A stretch of DNA of 64,000 bases. It comes from Methanosarcina barkeri MS (GTDB lineage Archaea; Halobacteriota; Methanosarcinia; Methanosarcinales; Methanosarcinaceae). Made by a program: the position numbers and the translations under genes. The stretch is from NCBI RefSeq assembly GCF_000970025.1, contig NZ_CP009528.1:124001-188000 (forward strand). Reading direction: 5' to 3'. Positions 28,401-37,047 of the stretch are shown one piece after another; the stretch's first letter is position 1, and every line of letters begins with the position of its first letter. The notes beneath the pieces were generated by a model that worked only from the letters and a program-made list of their open reading frames with translations, did no database searches and had not been told where the DNA came from.

Positions 28401-29423
28401 ATGCAGGATCTCTGGACTTTAAAATACAGGGCAGGTACTCTGAAGGAAATGCTTGGAAACGAGCATGCTGTAGCCACGCTTTCCGAACTTGCCCAGTCCG
28501 GGATCCTTCCCCATCTTATTTTCTACGGCCCTGAAAATTCCGGAAAAACGACAGCAGCTCTTGCTCTTGCCAGACAGCTCTATGGACGTACCTGGAAAAA
28601 CAATTTTGCATACTTCAATGCTTCTGATTTTTTTGACCAGGGAAAGCGCTATCTCGTCCGAGACAAGCGTTTCGTGCGTTTTCTGGGCACCGATGACCCA
28701 AAGAAAATCTATAAAAGTGTAATCGATATTTTCAAGGAAATTATCAATGAATATGCTGGAATGGCTTCGCTTGATGCCGATTACAAGTTAATCTACATTG
28801 ACAATGCTGAGTCCCTTAATTCTGACGCACAGCATGCTCTAAGGCGAATTATGGAAAAGTACAGTGCAACATGCAGGTTTATTCTTTCCACTACCAAACC
28901 TTCTAAACTTATTGCTCCGCTTCGCTCAAGAGGCCTTCAAATTTTTTTCACATATGTTCCGGATTCGGTTCTGAGAACCCATCTTGAGAAAATCGGCCGT
29001 GCTGAAAAGTTGCAGCTTTCGGAAGGCGCATTTGATGCAATCCTTTATTCTGCGAAGGGAAATGTTGCAAAGGCAGTTCAGACTCTACAGCTTGCTTCTT
29101 TAGTTGCACACGATTCGGTCATTACTGAAGAAATGGTGTATGAGGTTACTCTGGGCAGGGATGAAAATATTGACAATTTACTTTCTGCGGCTCTTGCTGG
29201 AGATTTTTCCAGAGGACGGAAGCTCCTTGATGAGATGATAGTTGAGAAAGGGCTTTTAGGAGTCGAGATTCTTGAAGGGCTTTCCGAAGCTCTCGCAGAT
29301 TCGGGAGAAACGGATACAGACATTGCTCGGATTATTGTGAAAATTTCCGAAGTCGATGCTCATCTTAAGGATGCTGCCAATGAGAGAATTCAGCTTGAGA
29401 AACTGATCTCTTCTCTTTCCTAA
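28401..29423 (+). CDS. rfcS2: Replication factor C small subunit 2 (degenerate AAA+ motifs)
   Basis: A 340-aa clamp-loader subunit. Walker A is present but altered (GPENSGKTTAALAL for the usual GPPGTGKT). Walker B is LIYIDNAESLN, with DNAE in place of DEAD. The arginine-finger SRC motif reads SRGLQ. The ADP/C-terminal domains (residues about 170-335) match RFC small subunits. Methanosarcina acetivorans has a three-subunit RFC with RfcS1, RfcS2 and RfcL; the altered motifs fit RfcS2, which may not hydrolyse ATP normally (inference). The ATG at 28401 follows AAGGTGG. It loads PCNA, whose gene is at the window start. Confidence 0.85.
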   Translation: MQDLWTLKYRAGTLKEMLGNEHAVATLSELAQSGILPHLIFYGPENSGKTTAALALARQLYGRTWKNNFAYFNASDFFDQGKRYLVRDKRFVRFLGTDDPKKIYKSVIDIFKEIINEYAGMASLDADYKLIYIDNAESLNSDAQHALRRIMEKYSATCRFILSTTKPSKLIAPLRSRGLQIFFTYVPDSVLRTHLEKIGRAEKLQLSEGAFDAILYSAKGNVAKAVQTLQLASLVAHDSVITEEMVYEVTLGRDENIDNLLSAALAGDFSRGRKLLDEMIVEKGLLGVEILEGLSEALADSGETDTDIARIIVKISEVDAHLKDAANERIQLEKLISSLS

Positions 29424-29669
29424 TTTTTAGAGTCGTTTTCCTTCTGTCTTCTTTCGCTTCCTTTTTACTGCCTTTTTACTGCCTTCTTTTTATTTCTTAT
29501 ATGTCTGTGAGAGCCTGTGAAAATGGGATCACACACGTATAATTTGTATAAGTAATTGAGTTGTTTATATAAACAATACAAATAACTACAAAGATCAAAT
29601 TGCATATTTTAGTATGTATTCGATCTTAACTTTAAGGGTGGTCTAACGAATAAGAATATCTGGAAACTA

Positions 29670-29837
29670 ATGTTTATTCTTCTTTGGATTGTAGCTTTAG
29701 TTGTATCTTGGCAATTAAAGGGTTTTGAAGCAAATGCAAAAATGGGTTTTTCTGAAGTAACCTATTGGATGGGATTTTTTTTAGGAAATCTTGCAGGAAT
29801 GGTTTCGATTAAATTACAAGATGCATATAAAAATTAA
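29670..29837 (+). CDS. Small membrane protein, 55 aa
   Basis: The frame from ATG 29670 reads MFILLWIVALVVSWQLKGF and ends GNLAGMVSIKLQDAYKN, with two hydrophobic segments joined by a short polar loop. Upstream the frame stays open and begins TNKNIWKL just after AAGGGTGG (29634-29641), where ACG sits exactly where ATG would be expected; the original start could have been there. No family recognised. Likely a real small protein or a recent start-codon mutant. Confidence 0.55.
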   Translation: MFILLWIVALVVSWQLKGFEANAKMGFSEVTYWMGFFLGNLAGMVSIKLQDAYKN

Positions 29838-30493
29838 AATCGGCAAATATTGGTATTTTTTACGGTATCTCCGAATGGCATATGGCTTTTGCATTCGACA
29901 AGCTAATCAGATAAAAAATAATAGTGTTATTTCCAAATTTTGTGGGTTCCGATTCTGTTTTTATCTCTACTTCCCTTCCCTCTTTTTAAAATACTATATA
30001 TATGCTTCTCTCTAGAGTTATTCAATAATAAAAAACTATTTATATTTTAACCATTAAATCAAAATTATCATAGTAAATTATATATACAATTAGCTTTTAT
30101 TTTTTATTGTAGATAGGCCAGAATCTCAAGCTTCTAAGGAGTTAAGGGGCTCCGTTACATTTTTTAAACGAGATATGAACCTTGGAGTTCAGGACATCCA
30201 GAGTGATGTGCTGTACTTCCTGAAGATGGTTCAGAGCCTGGAATTCCTTGGGTGTATGCCAGATCGGGCCTTTTCGAAAATCCACAAATAAATCCACAAA
30301 TAAATCCCTCCATTACTCCCTGAAGAACTCCCTCTTTTCAGGGAGATCATGCTCATATGGTAGAATATAATCCTTAAGTACTCTTGAAAACCTTAAGTAC
30401 TCTTGAAATAGATAATATTCTGCCTTAATTTTAAAAAAAGATTGTCTGCCTGAATTGTTCCTTCAGGCAGTTAGTCTATTAAGTACTCTTTTT
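29838..30493. other. Intergenic region with a possible gene fragment
   Basis: A frame from about 30112 to 30291 reads RPESQASKELRGSVTFFKRD then MNLGVQDIQSDVLYFLKMVQ and ends KIHK. It has a protein-like composition but no start with a ribosome site, so it may be a relic of a longer gene of unknown type. CTTAAGTACTCTTGAAA is repeated near 30372-30408. Otherwise AT-rich. Confidence 0.4.
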
Positions 30494-30730
30494 TCAGTAT
30501 TTATAGTGCTTTACTGAGTGATATAAAATCACAACAAAGAAAGCAACTATCACCAGCAAGAGGCTGAAGAAACCAACAGGGTCCCAGACAAAGCCTATCC
30601 CAGATCCTCCTTCTTCCCAGGAAACGAGTACTGCTCCCTGGAGTTCTGTAGGAATTACCACACAGGCAAAGGCAAGCACGAAGATAAATAAGATGTCAAA
30701 GACTTCTGCAATAATGCTCTTTTCTGCCAT
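30494..30730 (-). CDS. Small membrane protein of the methylamine permease cluster, 78 aa
   Basis: Starts MAEKSIIAEVFDILFIFVLA, with two hydrophobic segments (about 8-32 and 50-70) and a basic end (HSVKHYKY). It lies 12 bp downstream of another small membrane protein gene and belongs by spacing to the permease transcript. No family known to me; perhaps an accessory subunit of the transporter (inference). Confidence 0.7.
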   Translation of the reverse strand: MAEKSIIAEVFDILFIFVLAFACVVIPTELQGAVLVSWEEGGSGIGFVWDPVGFFSLLLVIVAFFVVILYHSVKHYKY

Positions 30731-30742
30731 ACTCCTGTCTCC

Positions 30743-31012
30743 TCAATCATAATATTTGAACTCGAACATGTGGGTTTTGATTGATTCTCTTACCTTCAGG
30801 CACCCTATAGTCTCGATCAAAACGATCAGTCCTATGAAGATTACGTAGAGGTAGAAGAAACCTGAAGCAATCTCCCATGTCTCGGAGAGAATCTTGTATG
30901 CTATAAATCCTTCCACGCATATGAGCAAAGCAAGCATGCCTACAACGAGAGCCGTGTCTCCGGTAAGTTTGCTGTGATATTTGCTTTCCAGTGCCTGATC
31001 ATTCGTCTCCAA
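30743..31012 (-). CDS. Small membrane protein overlapping the permease gene, 89 aa
   Basis: Chosen start is TTG at 31012 (LETNDQALESKYHSKLTGD), because AAGGAGGCAACTGG lies just upstream; the longer frame to 31150 lies inside the permease. Two hydrophobic segments (about 21-38 and 50-68) precede REsIKTHMFEF-type polar end. The start overlaps the permease stop (30999) by 14 bp, so translation is coupled. Function unknown; probable transporter partner. Confidence 0.72.
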   Translation of the reverse strand: METNDQALESKYHSKLTGDTALVVGMLALLICVEGFIAYKILSETWEIASGFFYLYVIFIGLIVLIETIGCLKVRESIKTHMFEFKYYD

Positions 31013-32401
31013 TGCCAGTTGCCTCCTTCTTGATCTTTCTATTTCCCGAGCCTTTGGGTAAGGGCCAGCCCATTTCAGCCCAGTTATTTTCAATGTTTGA
31101 TTTCTTGTGTTTGTGGCTGAAATAGAAGTACGCAATACCGTAGAATACAAAGGCGAAGATCAGGTTGTACTTGTAGCCCCAGAACAGCGTTGAAAGAATC
31201 GTAATTGCAATTGCAATCGCAAAGTAGGCAATATATGGCTGAAGAGGGCCCACAAAAGGTCTGACTTTACTTGTGGTCTCCGGGAAGAGTTTCCTGAAGC
31301 GTATCAGGGAGAAAGGAATCAACACGTAGCAGAGCAGCCCCGAAACAATTGAGAAGGTAATTACCTGGTCAAGATAGCCACTGAATGCAAAGCCGATTGC
31401 AACCGGCACCGTGAAGATTACTGCTCTGTATGGAGTGTTATACTTCGGATGCACTGCTGAGAACCGGATGACACGTAATTGTCTCTTGAGAGAGCAAACC
31501 AGGAGCGTGAAGAGTCACAAACGCAGCCGTTTGCACTGGCAACACATGTCAGAAATGTTCCAAGCCCTAGCAGGGCAACAAAGATAAAGACCCCACTGTT
31601 CTGTGCAGCCTCAAAAAGCGGATACACTGAAACTCCAAGTAGATCGGCAGGGATCAGCACTGAACATAAGTATAGGGTCATTGCCGCTCCTATGAGCAGA
31701 GTAATCATCCCAGCTTGCTGTCCAAGAGGCACTGCCCTTGATGGGTGTTTGCACTCTTCTGCGCACATTGCCGCTCCTTCTATCCCTAAGTAGAACCATG
31801 GCCCGAATTGTAAAGCTGCAAAGAGTCCTATCATGCCGTTTGGTAGAGCGCCCTGTAAAAGGTACTCAGGGTGAATATCCCCTATTCCAAAGGCAGTTGA
31901 AAAGAAGAAGGCCAATATTGCAATGAAAGCGATCATGGTTAGAACAAAGTTCAGAGTCAATGCTGCAACAACGCCACGGTAATTTATGAAAGTCAGAAGT
32001 GCAATAACAAGCAGAGTTACCGGATAAACCTGTAGCTCCGGGAAGATACTCTGCGAAATGGATGCAACAACAATAGCATCTGCTGCTTCAAGGGCTATGT
32101 ACTCCATATATACCGCAAGTCCCACGCTGGCAGCCGCCCCGGGCCCGATAAATAATCTTGCCCAGTCATAAGGTCCTCCTGCAAGTTTGGTTGCTGACCC
32201 AAGTTCACTGGCACAGAGAGAAATTATGACATACATTGTTCCTGCAACCAGCATGGCAAGCAAAGACCCGAGAACGCCTCCTTTTGCAACGGTAAAGTTC
32301 CAGCCCATGTATTCTCCGACCAGCACGATACCAACTCCTAGAGCCCATACATGGAAAGGCCTCAGAGTTTTCACTAAGCTGGCAGACTCATGTTCAGACA
32401 T
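30999..32401 (-). CDS. mtmP: Monomethylamine permease (APC family), interrupted by a frameshift
   Basis: Two frames together give a complete APC transporter. The first (32401 down to about 31465) reads MSEHESASLVKTLRPFHVWA and includes GVGIVLVGEYMGWN, PYDWARLFIGPG and the conserved EGAAMCAEECKHPSRAVP. It shifts after SRDNYVS, and the second frame (31454-30999) continues with HPKYNTPYRAVIFTVPVAIG to the C-terminus. One missing base near 31460-31470 explains it. It is downstream of mtmCB, so monomethylamine is the likely substrate. True frameshift or sequencing error cannot be told apart here. Confidence 0.8.
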
Positions 32402-32406
32402 GCCTA

Positions 32407-32511
32407 TCAGCCTCTTCTTTTTGAAACCTTACTAGCATCCAGTAAGACCCAGCCCATCAATCCGAAAGCCAGGAGATATATAAGTCCGTTTATTAAAGTC
32501 CAGATATCCAT
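32407..32511 (-). CDS. 34-aa single-span membrane protein upstream of mtmP
   Basis: Reads MDIWTLINGLIYLLAFGLMG then WVLLDASKVSKRRG. One strong transmembrane helix, positive C-terminal end. AAGGGGAT lies 8-10 bp upstream of the ATG at 32511, and its stop is 3 bp before the permease ATG. It is too short for usual gene callers. Short leaders like this commonly precede permeases and can be transporter subunits; role is inferred. Confidence 0.72.
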   Translation of the reverse strand: MDIWTLINGLIYLLAFGLMGWVLLDASKVSKRRG

Positions 32512-32631
32512 TTTAATATCCCCTTATTTTTTAATACTAAATTATTATATTTACTCAGTAATTTTTAAAAAATCCTTAGCATTTGTAACATGTCTTTATA
32601 ATTGTTTCGCCTGGATGTTGTTAAAAAAATT

Positions 32632-32654
32632 AGCCAGCGAGAAACTCGCTGGCT
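32632..32654. terminator. Bidirectional terminator hairpin after mtmB
   Basis: A perfect 10-bp stem AGCCAGCGAG/CTCGCTGGCT with an AAA loop. T-runs follow on both strands (TTTTTG on plus, ATTTTTTT on minus). It separates mtmCB from the permease genes on the minus strand. Confidence 0.85.
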
Positions 32655-32697
32655 TTTTGTTTTCTTCAGTATGTATTTTAGGTTCTGGACTTTCGGC

Positions 32698-34074
32698 TTA
32701 GAATACAAGTCCCAGGTCTTCGAGCTTCTTCCTTGCTCCGTCGTAGACCTGCATGTACTCTTCAGTTGGTGTTACTGTCTTTACGTCGTAGCATTCCTGG
32801 AAGGTCTTTCCTGCTGGTGCGCTTGCATAATTCTTTTCGTAAAGAGATACAAGCTTGTCAAGTATTACATTTACTTCTGAGATTTCCACACCTGCGGTTG
32901 CCCTTGCTACTTCTCCCATCATCCTGGCTTCCATACCTGTGGTCTTGTCGGTAACGACACCCTTTGCTGATGCTACTCCTGAGAGAATTTCTCTGCCTGA
33001 AGCGGTGTCGGTAATTGATTGGGCTGAAGCTTCTAGCAGGCACATCTCAGTGCATGGTCCTGCACATGGGTAGTACTGGTTACCTGACAGTATGTCCGTA
33101 AATTCGGAAATTGTTGCACATGCCCAACCTGCAATCATCAGTGTCTCTCTGGTGTTGGTTGAACCCCAGCGGATGTGGACAGGGCCGTCAAGGTGCCAAC
33201 TTGCACTGCTCATGAGAACAGCGTTAATGTGGGTTGCAACATCTACAATTGTTGTTTCTTCAATTCCGCCTGCATACCCTCCAAAGATCGGCATCTGTTC
33301 GTCCATAATGATGTCGCTGTTCCCTTTGTAGTGAGCAATAACTGAAATTGCATCAAGATCAATCTTGAGTTCGTTTAGTTGCGAGACCTCGTGGCTGTCC
33401 GTGCAGGTCATTCCGCCGGTACAATCAGCGGAAATGTTTCCCTGAGCGGACAGGGAGGTCTCTGGGCCCTAGACACCCATGCCAGGCCTACCCGCCATGG
33501 CGCAAGCATTCTTAATTAACCTTGTTTCGGTCTTTGCAGCAAGGACCTCATAAGGACTTTTTGGAATAGGTGATTTCCCACGTACAGAGGTCATTACACC
33601 GTTAACAATCGTGTCTACTTCCTTTTCCAGGGCATAGCTCATGTGAACAGGCATAAACACGTCTTCGGAAATTGGAGAACCGGTAGGCCCGCCCTGTACG
33701 ATTGGTTTTGCCTTGTCACCAACACTTCTCTTTCTTACATTAACGGCATCCCTGCCTGTACCGAGTACAAACTCCTTCTGCACGTTGTTAATTGCATCCC
33801 AGATTTCGTCTTCAGTGTACTTTACGATTCTGTGGGTATCGGTACAGTAAATTCCGCACTCAAGTAACATCTCAAAGCCGGCTTTGAAGAGTTTTTCCAT
33901 CATGTCCTTGTCTGTCGGGATAAACTCTCCCTTGAAGTCAAGCCCGTACTTCTGCTTGAGTTCCATTGCCTTCATTGGGATCTTCATAAGGTCCCAGTCG
34001 TCCTGGGTGCACTTTTCTCCTACTTTAGCTCTGTCGTAGAAATCATAGCAGTCAAATGATTTTCTAAATGTCAT
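32698..34074 (-). CDS. mtmB: Monomethylamine methyltransferase with pyrrolysine at codon 202
   Basis: One 458-aa protein interrupted only by an in-frame amber codon at 33471-33469. The sequence reads MAGRPGMGV, UAG (Pyl202), then GPETSLSAQGN, exactly the MtmB context. The N-terminal part begins MTFRKSFDCYDFYDRAKVGE; the C-terminal part ends ARKKLEDLGLVF. MtmB is a TIM-barrel homohexamer that moves the methyl of monomethylamine to the Co(I) corrinoid of MtmC; pyrrolysine holds the amine. The ATG follows GGGAGG, and mtmC lies 19 bp upstream. A reader that stops at UAG would split it falsely in two. Confidence 0.97.
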
Positions 34075-34093
34075 ATCTTTTTGCCTCCCAGGA

Positions 34094-34747
34094 TTATTTC
34101 ATAACTTCAAGTGCTACTTTTGCGGCTTCTGCAGCGTTTTCTGCAGTTGCGTCAGCTCCGATTTCTTCGATCCATTTATCAGATACAGGAGCTCCTCCAA
34201 ACATGCACTTTACGCTGTCCCTGAGTTTTTCTTCATTGAGCCTGTCCATAAGGTCTTTCTGGCCGAGCATGGAGGTGGTCATAAGAGCAGATCCTACTAA
34301 GAGAACTTTTTCTCCCTTGTGCTTTGCAGCCTCTTCTACAACGTTTTCATTAAGCACATCAACTCCCAGGTCAACGATCTGGAACCCATTTGCTCCGAGC
34401 ATAGTGGTAACAAGCCTGTGGCCAATGTCGTGAATATCTCCTTCTGCAACAAAGGTGATGGCAAGTCCAGCTTCTTCTCCTTCCTTCTTGTTCTTTTCAA
34501 GTTCAGGGGTGAGAACTTCCATTGCATTGCTCATCGCTTTTCCAGACATCATGATCTGAGGCAGGAAAATTTCGGCGGCTTCAAACTTATCACCGACAAT
34601 TTTCATTCCAACGGAAAGGCCCTTTGTAATAATATCAAGTGCTGGAACTCCCGCAGCCAGTGCCTCCTTGCATAGCTCTGGAGTACCTGCAACGTTTTGA
34701 TTTACAATTGCGTCGCGTAACTTATCAAAAATCTCTTGATTTGCCAT
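34094..34747 (-). CDS. mtmC: Monomethylamine corrinoid protein
   Basis: A 217-aa protein starting MANQEIFDKLRDAIVNQN. Residues 1-90 form the helical B12-binding cap; the Rossmann domain has the cobalt-binding motif GDIHDIG with Asp104-x-His106, then GSALMTTS and FGGAPVS. It carries methyl from MtmB to MtbA. The ATG at 34747 follows GGAGGTTTACAAAA, far better than the longer frame from 34846. It is co-transcribed with mtmB. Confidence 0.96.
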   Translation of the reverse strand: MANQEIFDKLRDAIVNQNVAGTPELCKEALAAGVPALDIITKGLSVGMKIVGDKFEAAEIFLPQIMMSGKAMSNAMEVLTPELEKNKKEGEEAGLAITFVAEGDIHDIGHRLVTTMLGANGFQIVDLGVDVLNENVVEEAAKHKGEKVLLVGSALMTTSMLGQKDLMDRLNEEKLRDSVKCMFGGAPVSDKWIEEIGADATAENAAEAAKVALEVMK

Positions 34748-35280
34748 TTTTGTAAACCTCCACTGAGATTCGCAGTTCTGTGCAGTATCGTTGGGCAGTA
34801 AAATGTCTCCTGAGTCATTTCTCGCAAAGGCTTTATGCTTGAACACAGACCCTAGCTCCGCTAGCTAAAAAAGAGCATTTGCATGGGGTTCTCGTTTTAG
34901 GTTCAGGTCCCTGCTGCCTTATATTTTTCAGCCATTAGGCACAAGGAAGTTCCTTTACGAATTTTCTGATTGTTTAGATTCAAAATTATTCACTATCATT
35001 TGCCATTTTGCTCGAACAGGTTCGGGTCCTTTGTGAATAATTTCTTCTCTTATGACATTGTTACCGGGGAATTTACTTGCCGGAAACTGCAAATTTGTTT
35101 CCCAGTCGAATTAGCTTTATATCCCGAATTTCCCAACAGTATGCCTGTTGGAACTGCCTGGAATTGTCCTGAATATTCAAGACTCAATCCCTAAATAAAG
35201 ATTAAAATTATACTATATAAACGAATACTATATTCCCATTATTTTTTTCTCTTAAAATCCAATATATGGGCATGAAAGAA
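34748..35280 (-). other. Long untranslated leader of mtmC
   Basis: About 530 bp between the mtmC start and the nearest TATA-like element. No gene supported (a 74-codon plus-strand frame looks spurious). GGTTCAGGTCC and GGTTCGGGTCC recur near 34900 and 35020. Long leaders are known for Methanosarcina methyltransferase operons and may carry regulation. Confidence 0.55.
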
Positions 35281-35490
35281 AAATATAAATACTGGAATTT
35301 CATGCCAGCGCAACCTCTTTTATATATGCAATCTCCAGCTTCCAAGTCCTGTACTATAATTCTTTTTTATATACAATTTTTAATAATATTAAACATAAAA
35401 ACAAAAAGTATAAATACTAGAATCTAAACTCGCAGTAATCTTTTTCGATATTTACAATCTCCTGCCTCAAGACCTTCTATAGTAAATTTT
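35281..35490 (-). promoter_or_regulatory. Two tandem promoter-like repeats upstream of mtmC
   Basis: The minus strand has two imperfect copies of an approximately 80-bp block, each ending with AGTATTTATA then a T/C-rich stretch (plus-strand TATAAATACTGGAAT at about 35284 and TATAAATACTAGAAT at about 35409). Shared words inside include CAATCTCC and CCTCAAG/TTCCAAG. Probably duplicated promoter and control sites; the transcripts are not known. Confidence 0.6.
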
Positions 35491-35623
35491 TTAAAAAGAT
35501 GTCTTTGTATAATAATTTGACACGCGCGTGCCGAATAATGATTTCTCCTGAAAAATGCGAGATTGAAAAATGCGGGATTAGATGAAAGAAAACAAGCCTG
35601 ATGAAGTAATTTTTTTGGATTAT

Positions 35624-35653
35624 TCTTAAAAATAAGGCCGGCTTAAGGCCGGC
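35624..35653 (-). terminator. mtbA terminator
   Basis: On the minus strand a GCCGGC/GCCGGC stem with a 5-nt loop (35637-35653) is followed by TTATTTTTAAG. It separates mtbA from the mtmC promoter region. Confidence 0.75.
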
Positions 35654-35734
35654 TTGTCCATTTTTAAATTCCATTAACGCGGCACACTATCAGTGTCCGA
35701 TATATTCAGTATCTGAATCTATTCAGCAATGTTT

Positions 35735-36754
35735 TTAGTATGTGTGGCTTTTTGCGCACTCAATCATTTTCTGGAGATTGACTGTTGGGGTCATACTGAC
35801 AGTCCCGCAGCCCACGGTGAGTAACCCAACGCCTGCGTCAAGTGCCTTCTTTGAGGCTTCTGCGATCTCCTCAGGAGTTCCGTTCCAGAGCACGGCTACA
35901 GGGTCAAGGTTTCCAACAATGATTGCGTTTTTCACACTGCCGGTCGCGGTCTTAATGTCTACCTTCTGGTCTACGCTGATCCCATTTACGCCGGTCTTGT
36001 CCATAATTCCAAGGCCGTTAGTTGTGTTTCCGCAAATGTGAAGCACTGTAGCCACATCGAGTTCCTTCATTGCGTCAACTATCTTCTTCTGATAGGGCAG
36101 GGCATACTTCTCGTAGAACTCTCCTCCAATAAGCTCATAGCTTGCTGTCGGGTCAATGATGGCTATGGTGTCTGCACCATTTTCAACCATTGCTTTTGCA
36201 TATGCTACATTGAAGTCCGAGCAGAAGTCCAGAAGCGCGGGGACAACCTCTTCTCCTGTAAAAAGGTTTCCAAACCAGGCATCTCCGTTAATATGCTGGG
36301 CAAGAGAGAAAGGACCTATCATGGATCCTATAATCGGGAGCTCTTTCCCGTATTTTTCGGAGAGAATCTTGACGGCTTCAAGGACTACTGCAATTCTGCC
36401 TTCTTTCAGGTTGTAATTCTTTAATTTCTCCAGATCTTCCAGGTTTTTAACACTGGGTTTGATCACGGATGGCTGCTGCTTCAGGTCGCCAGCCTTTATT
36501 CCGCAGCCAAAAAATTCGGCTTCAGCTGTAATGTCAAAGGGAACTCTCACAGCTTCAAAACCTACTACAGTGTGTGCCGCTTCCGCGAGAGTCGCCATTT
36601 TCTCTGCGTCGGAATGGGCTTCTGGCCAGTAGGCTCCGCAAGCTTCCATCTGTTCGACAGTTGCAGTCTGAGTGAAACAGACAGCCGGCATCCTGTCCAC
36701 CTGCTGTTTCCTTAATGCACGGTACAATCTTTCTTTTGGGGTATATTCTGCCAT
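35735..36754 (-). CDS. mtbA: Methylcobamide:coenzyme M methyltransferase, methylamine-specific
   Basis: A 339-aa protein of the uroporphyrinogen-decarboxylase fold, starting [20 protein letters not shown]. The zinc ligands that activate coenzyme M are His239-x-Cys241 (LHICGNT) and Cys316 (TVGCGTV). The sequence follows the methylamine isozyme MtbA more closely than methanol MtaA. It transfers methyl from MtmC to coenzyme M. The ATG follows AGAGAGGGAT. It lies upstream of mtmCB on the same strand but with its own terminator. Confidence 0.93.
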
Positions 36755-37047
36755 TTATAATCCCTCTCTTATTTTTATAGGTGTGTAGGATTATGAAAAA
36801 TACATACTATTTAATAAATATGTATTTATATCCTTTAATTAAAAATTATGTTATAAAAACTTATCAATTGAACAGCCGGAATAAGCTGAAAAATCCTTCA
36901 AAACAAGTAAATTTGTTTTATTTATAATCGGTGGACGAAATGCTTAAAATAGCTGGGAAATTTGAGGCTTTGACTGACATTTTAAATTAAAGGGTTCCTA
37001 ATAATTATATCAAATGATATATAACTTTCAAAATCTTATGAGCTACC
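36755..37047. other. Divergent intergenic region mtbA/acyltransferase
   Basis: 293 bp, strongly AT-rich. TATA-like ATAAATATGTATTTATAT near 36814-36831 could serve mtbA. No gene. Confidence 0.4.

Noticed and set aside
33469-34074. mtmB as a truncated pseudogene
   Set aside because: The only stop is UAG at the known Pyl202 position, and pyl genes are nearby, so the gene is intact.
34970-35194. Possible small gene in the mtmC leader, plus strand
   Set aside because: No ribosome site or recognisable motif; it lies antisense within the long mtmC leader.
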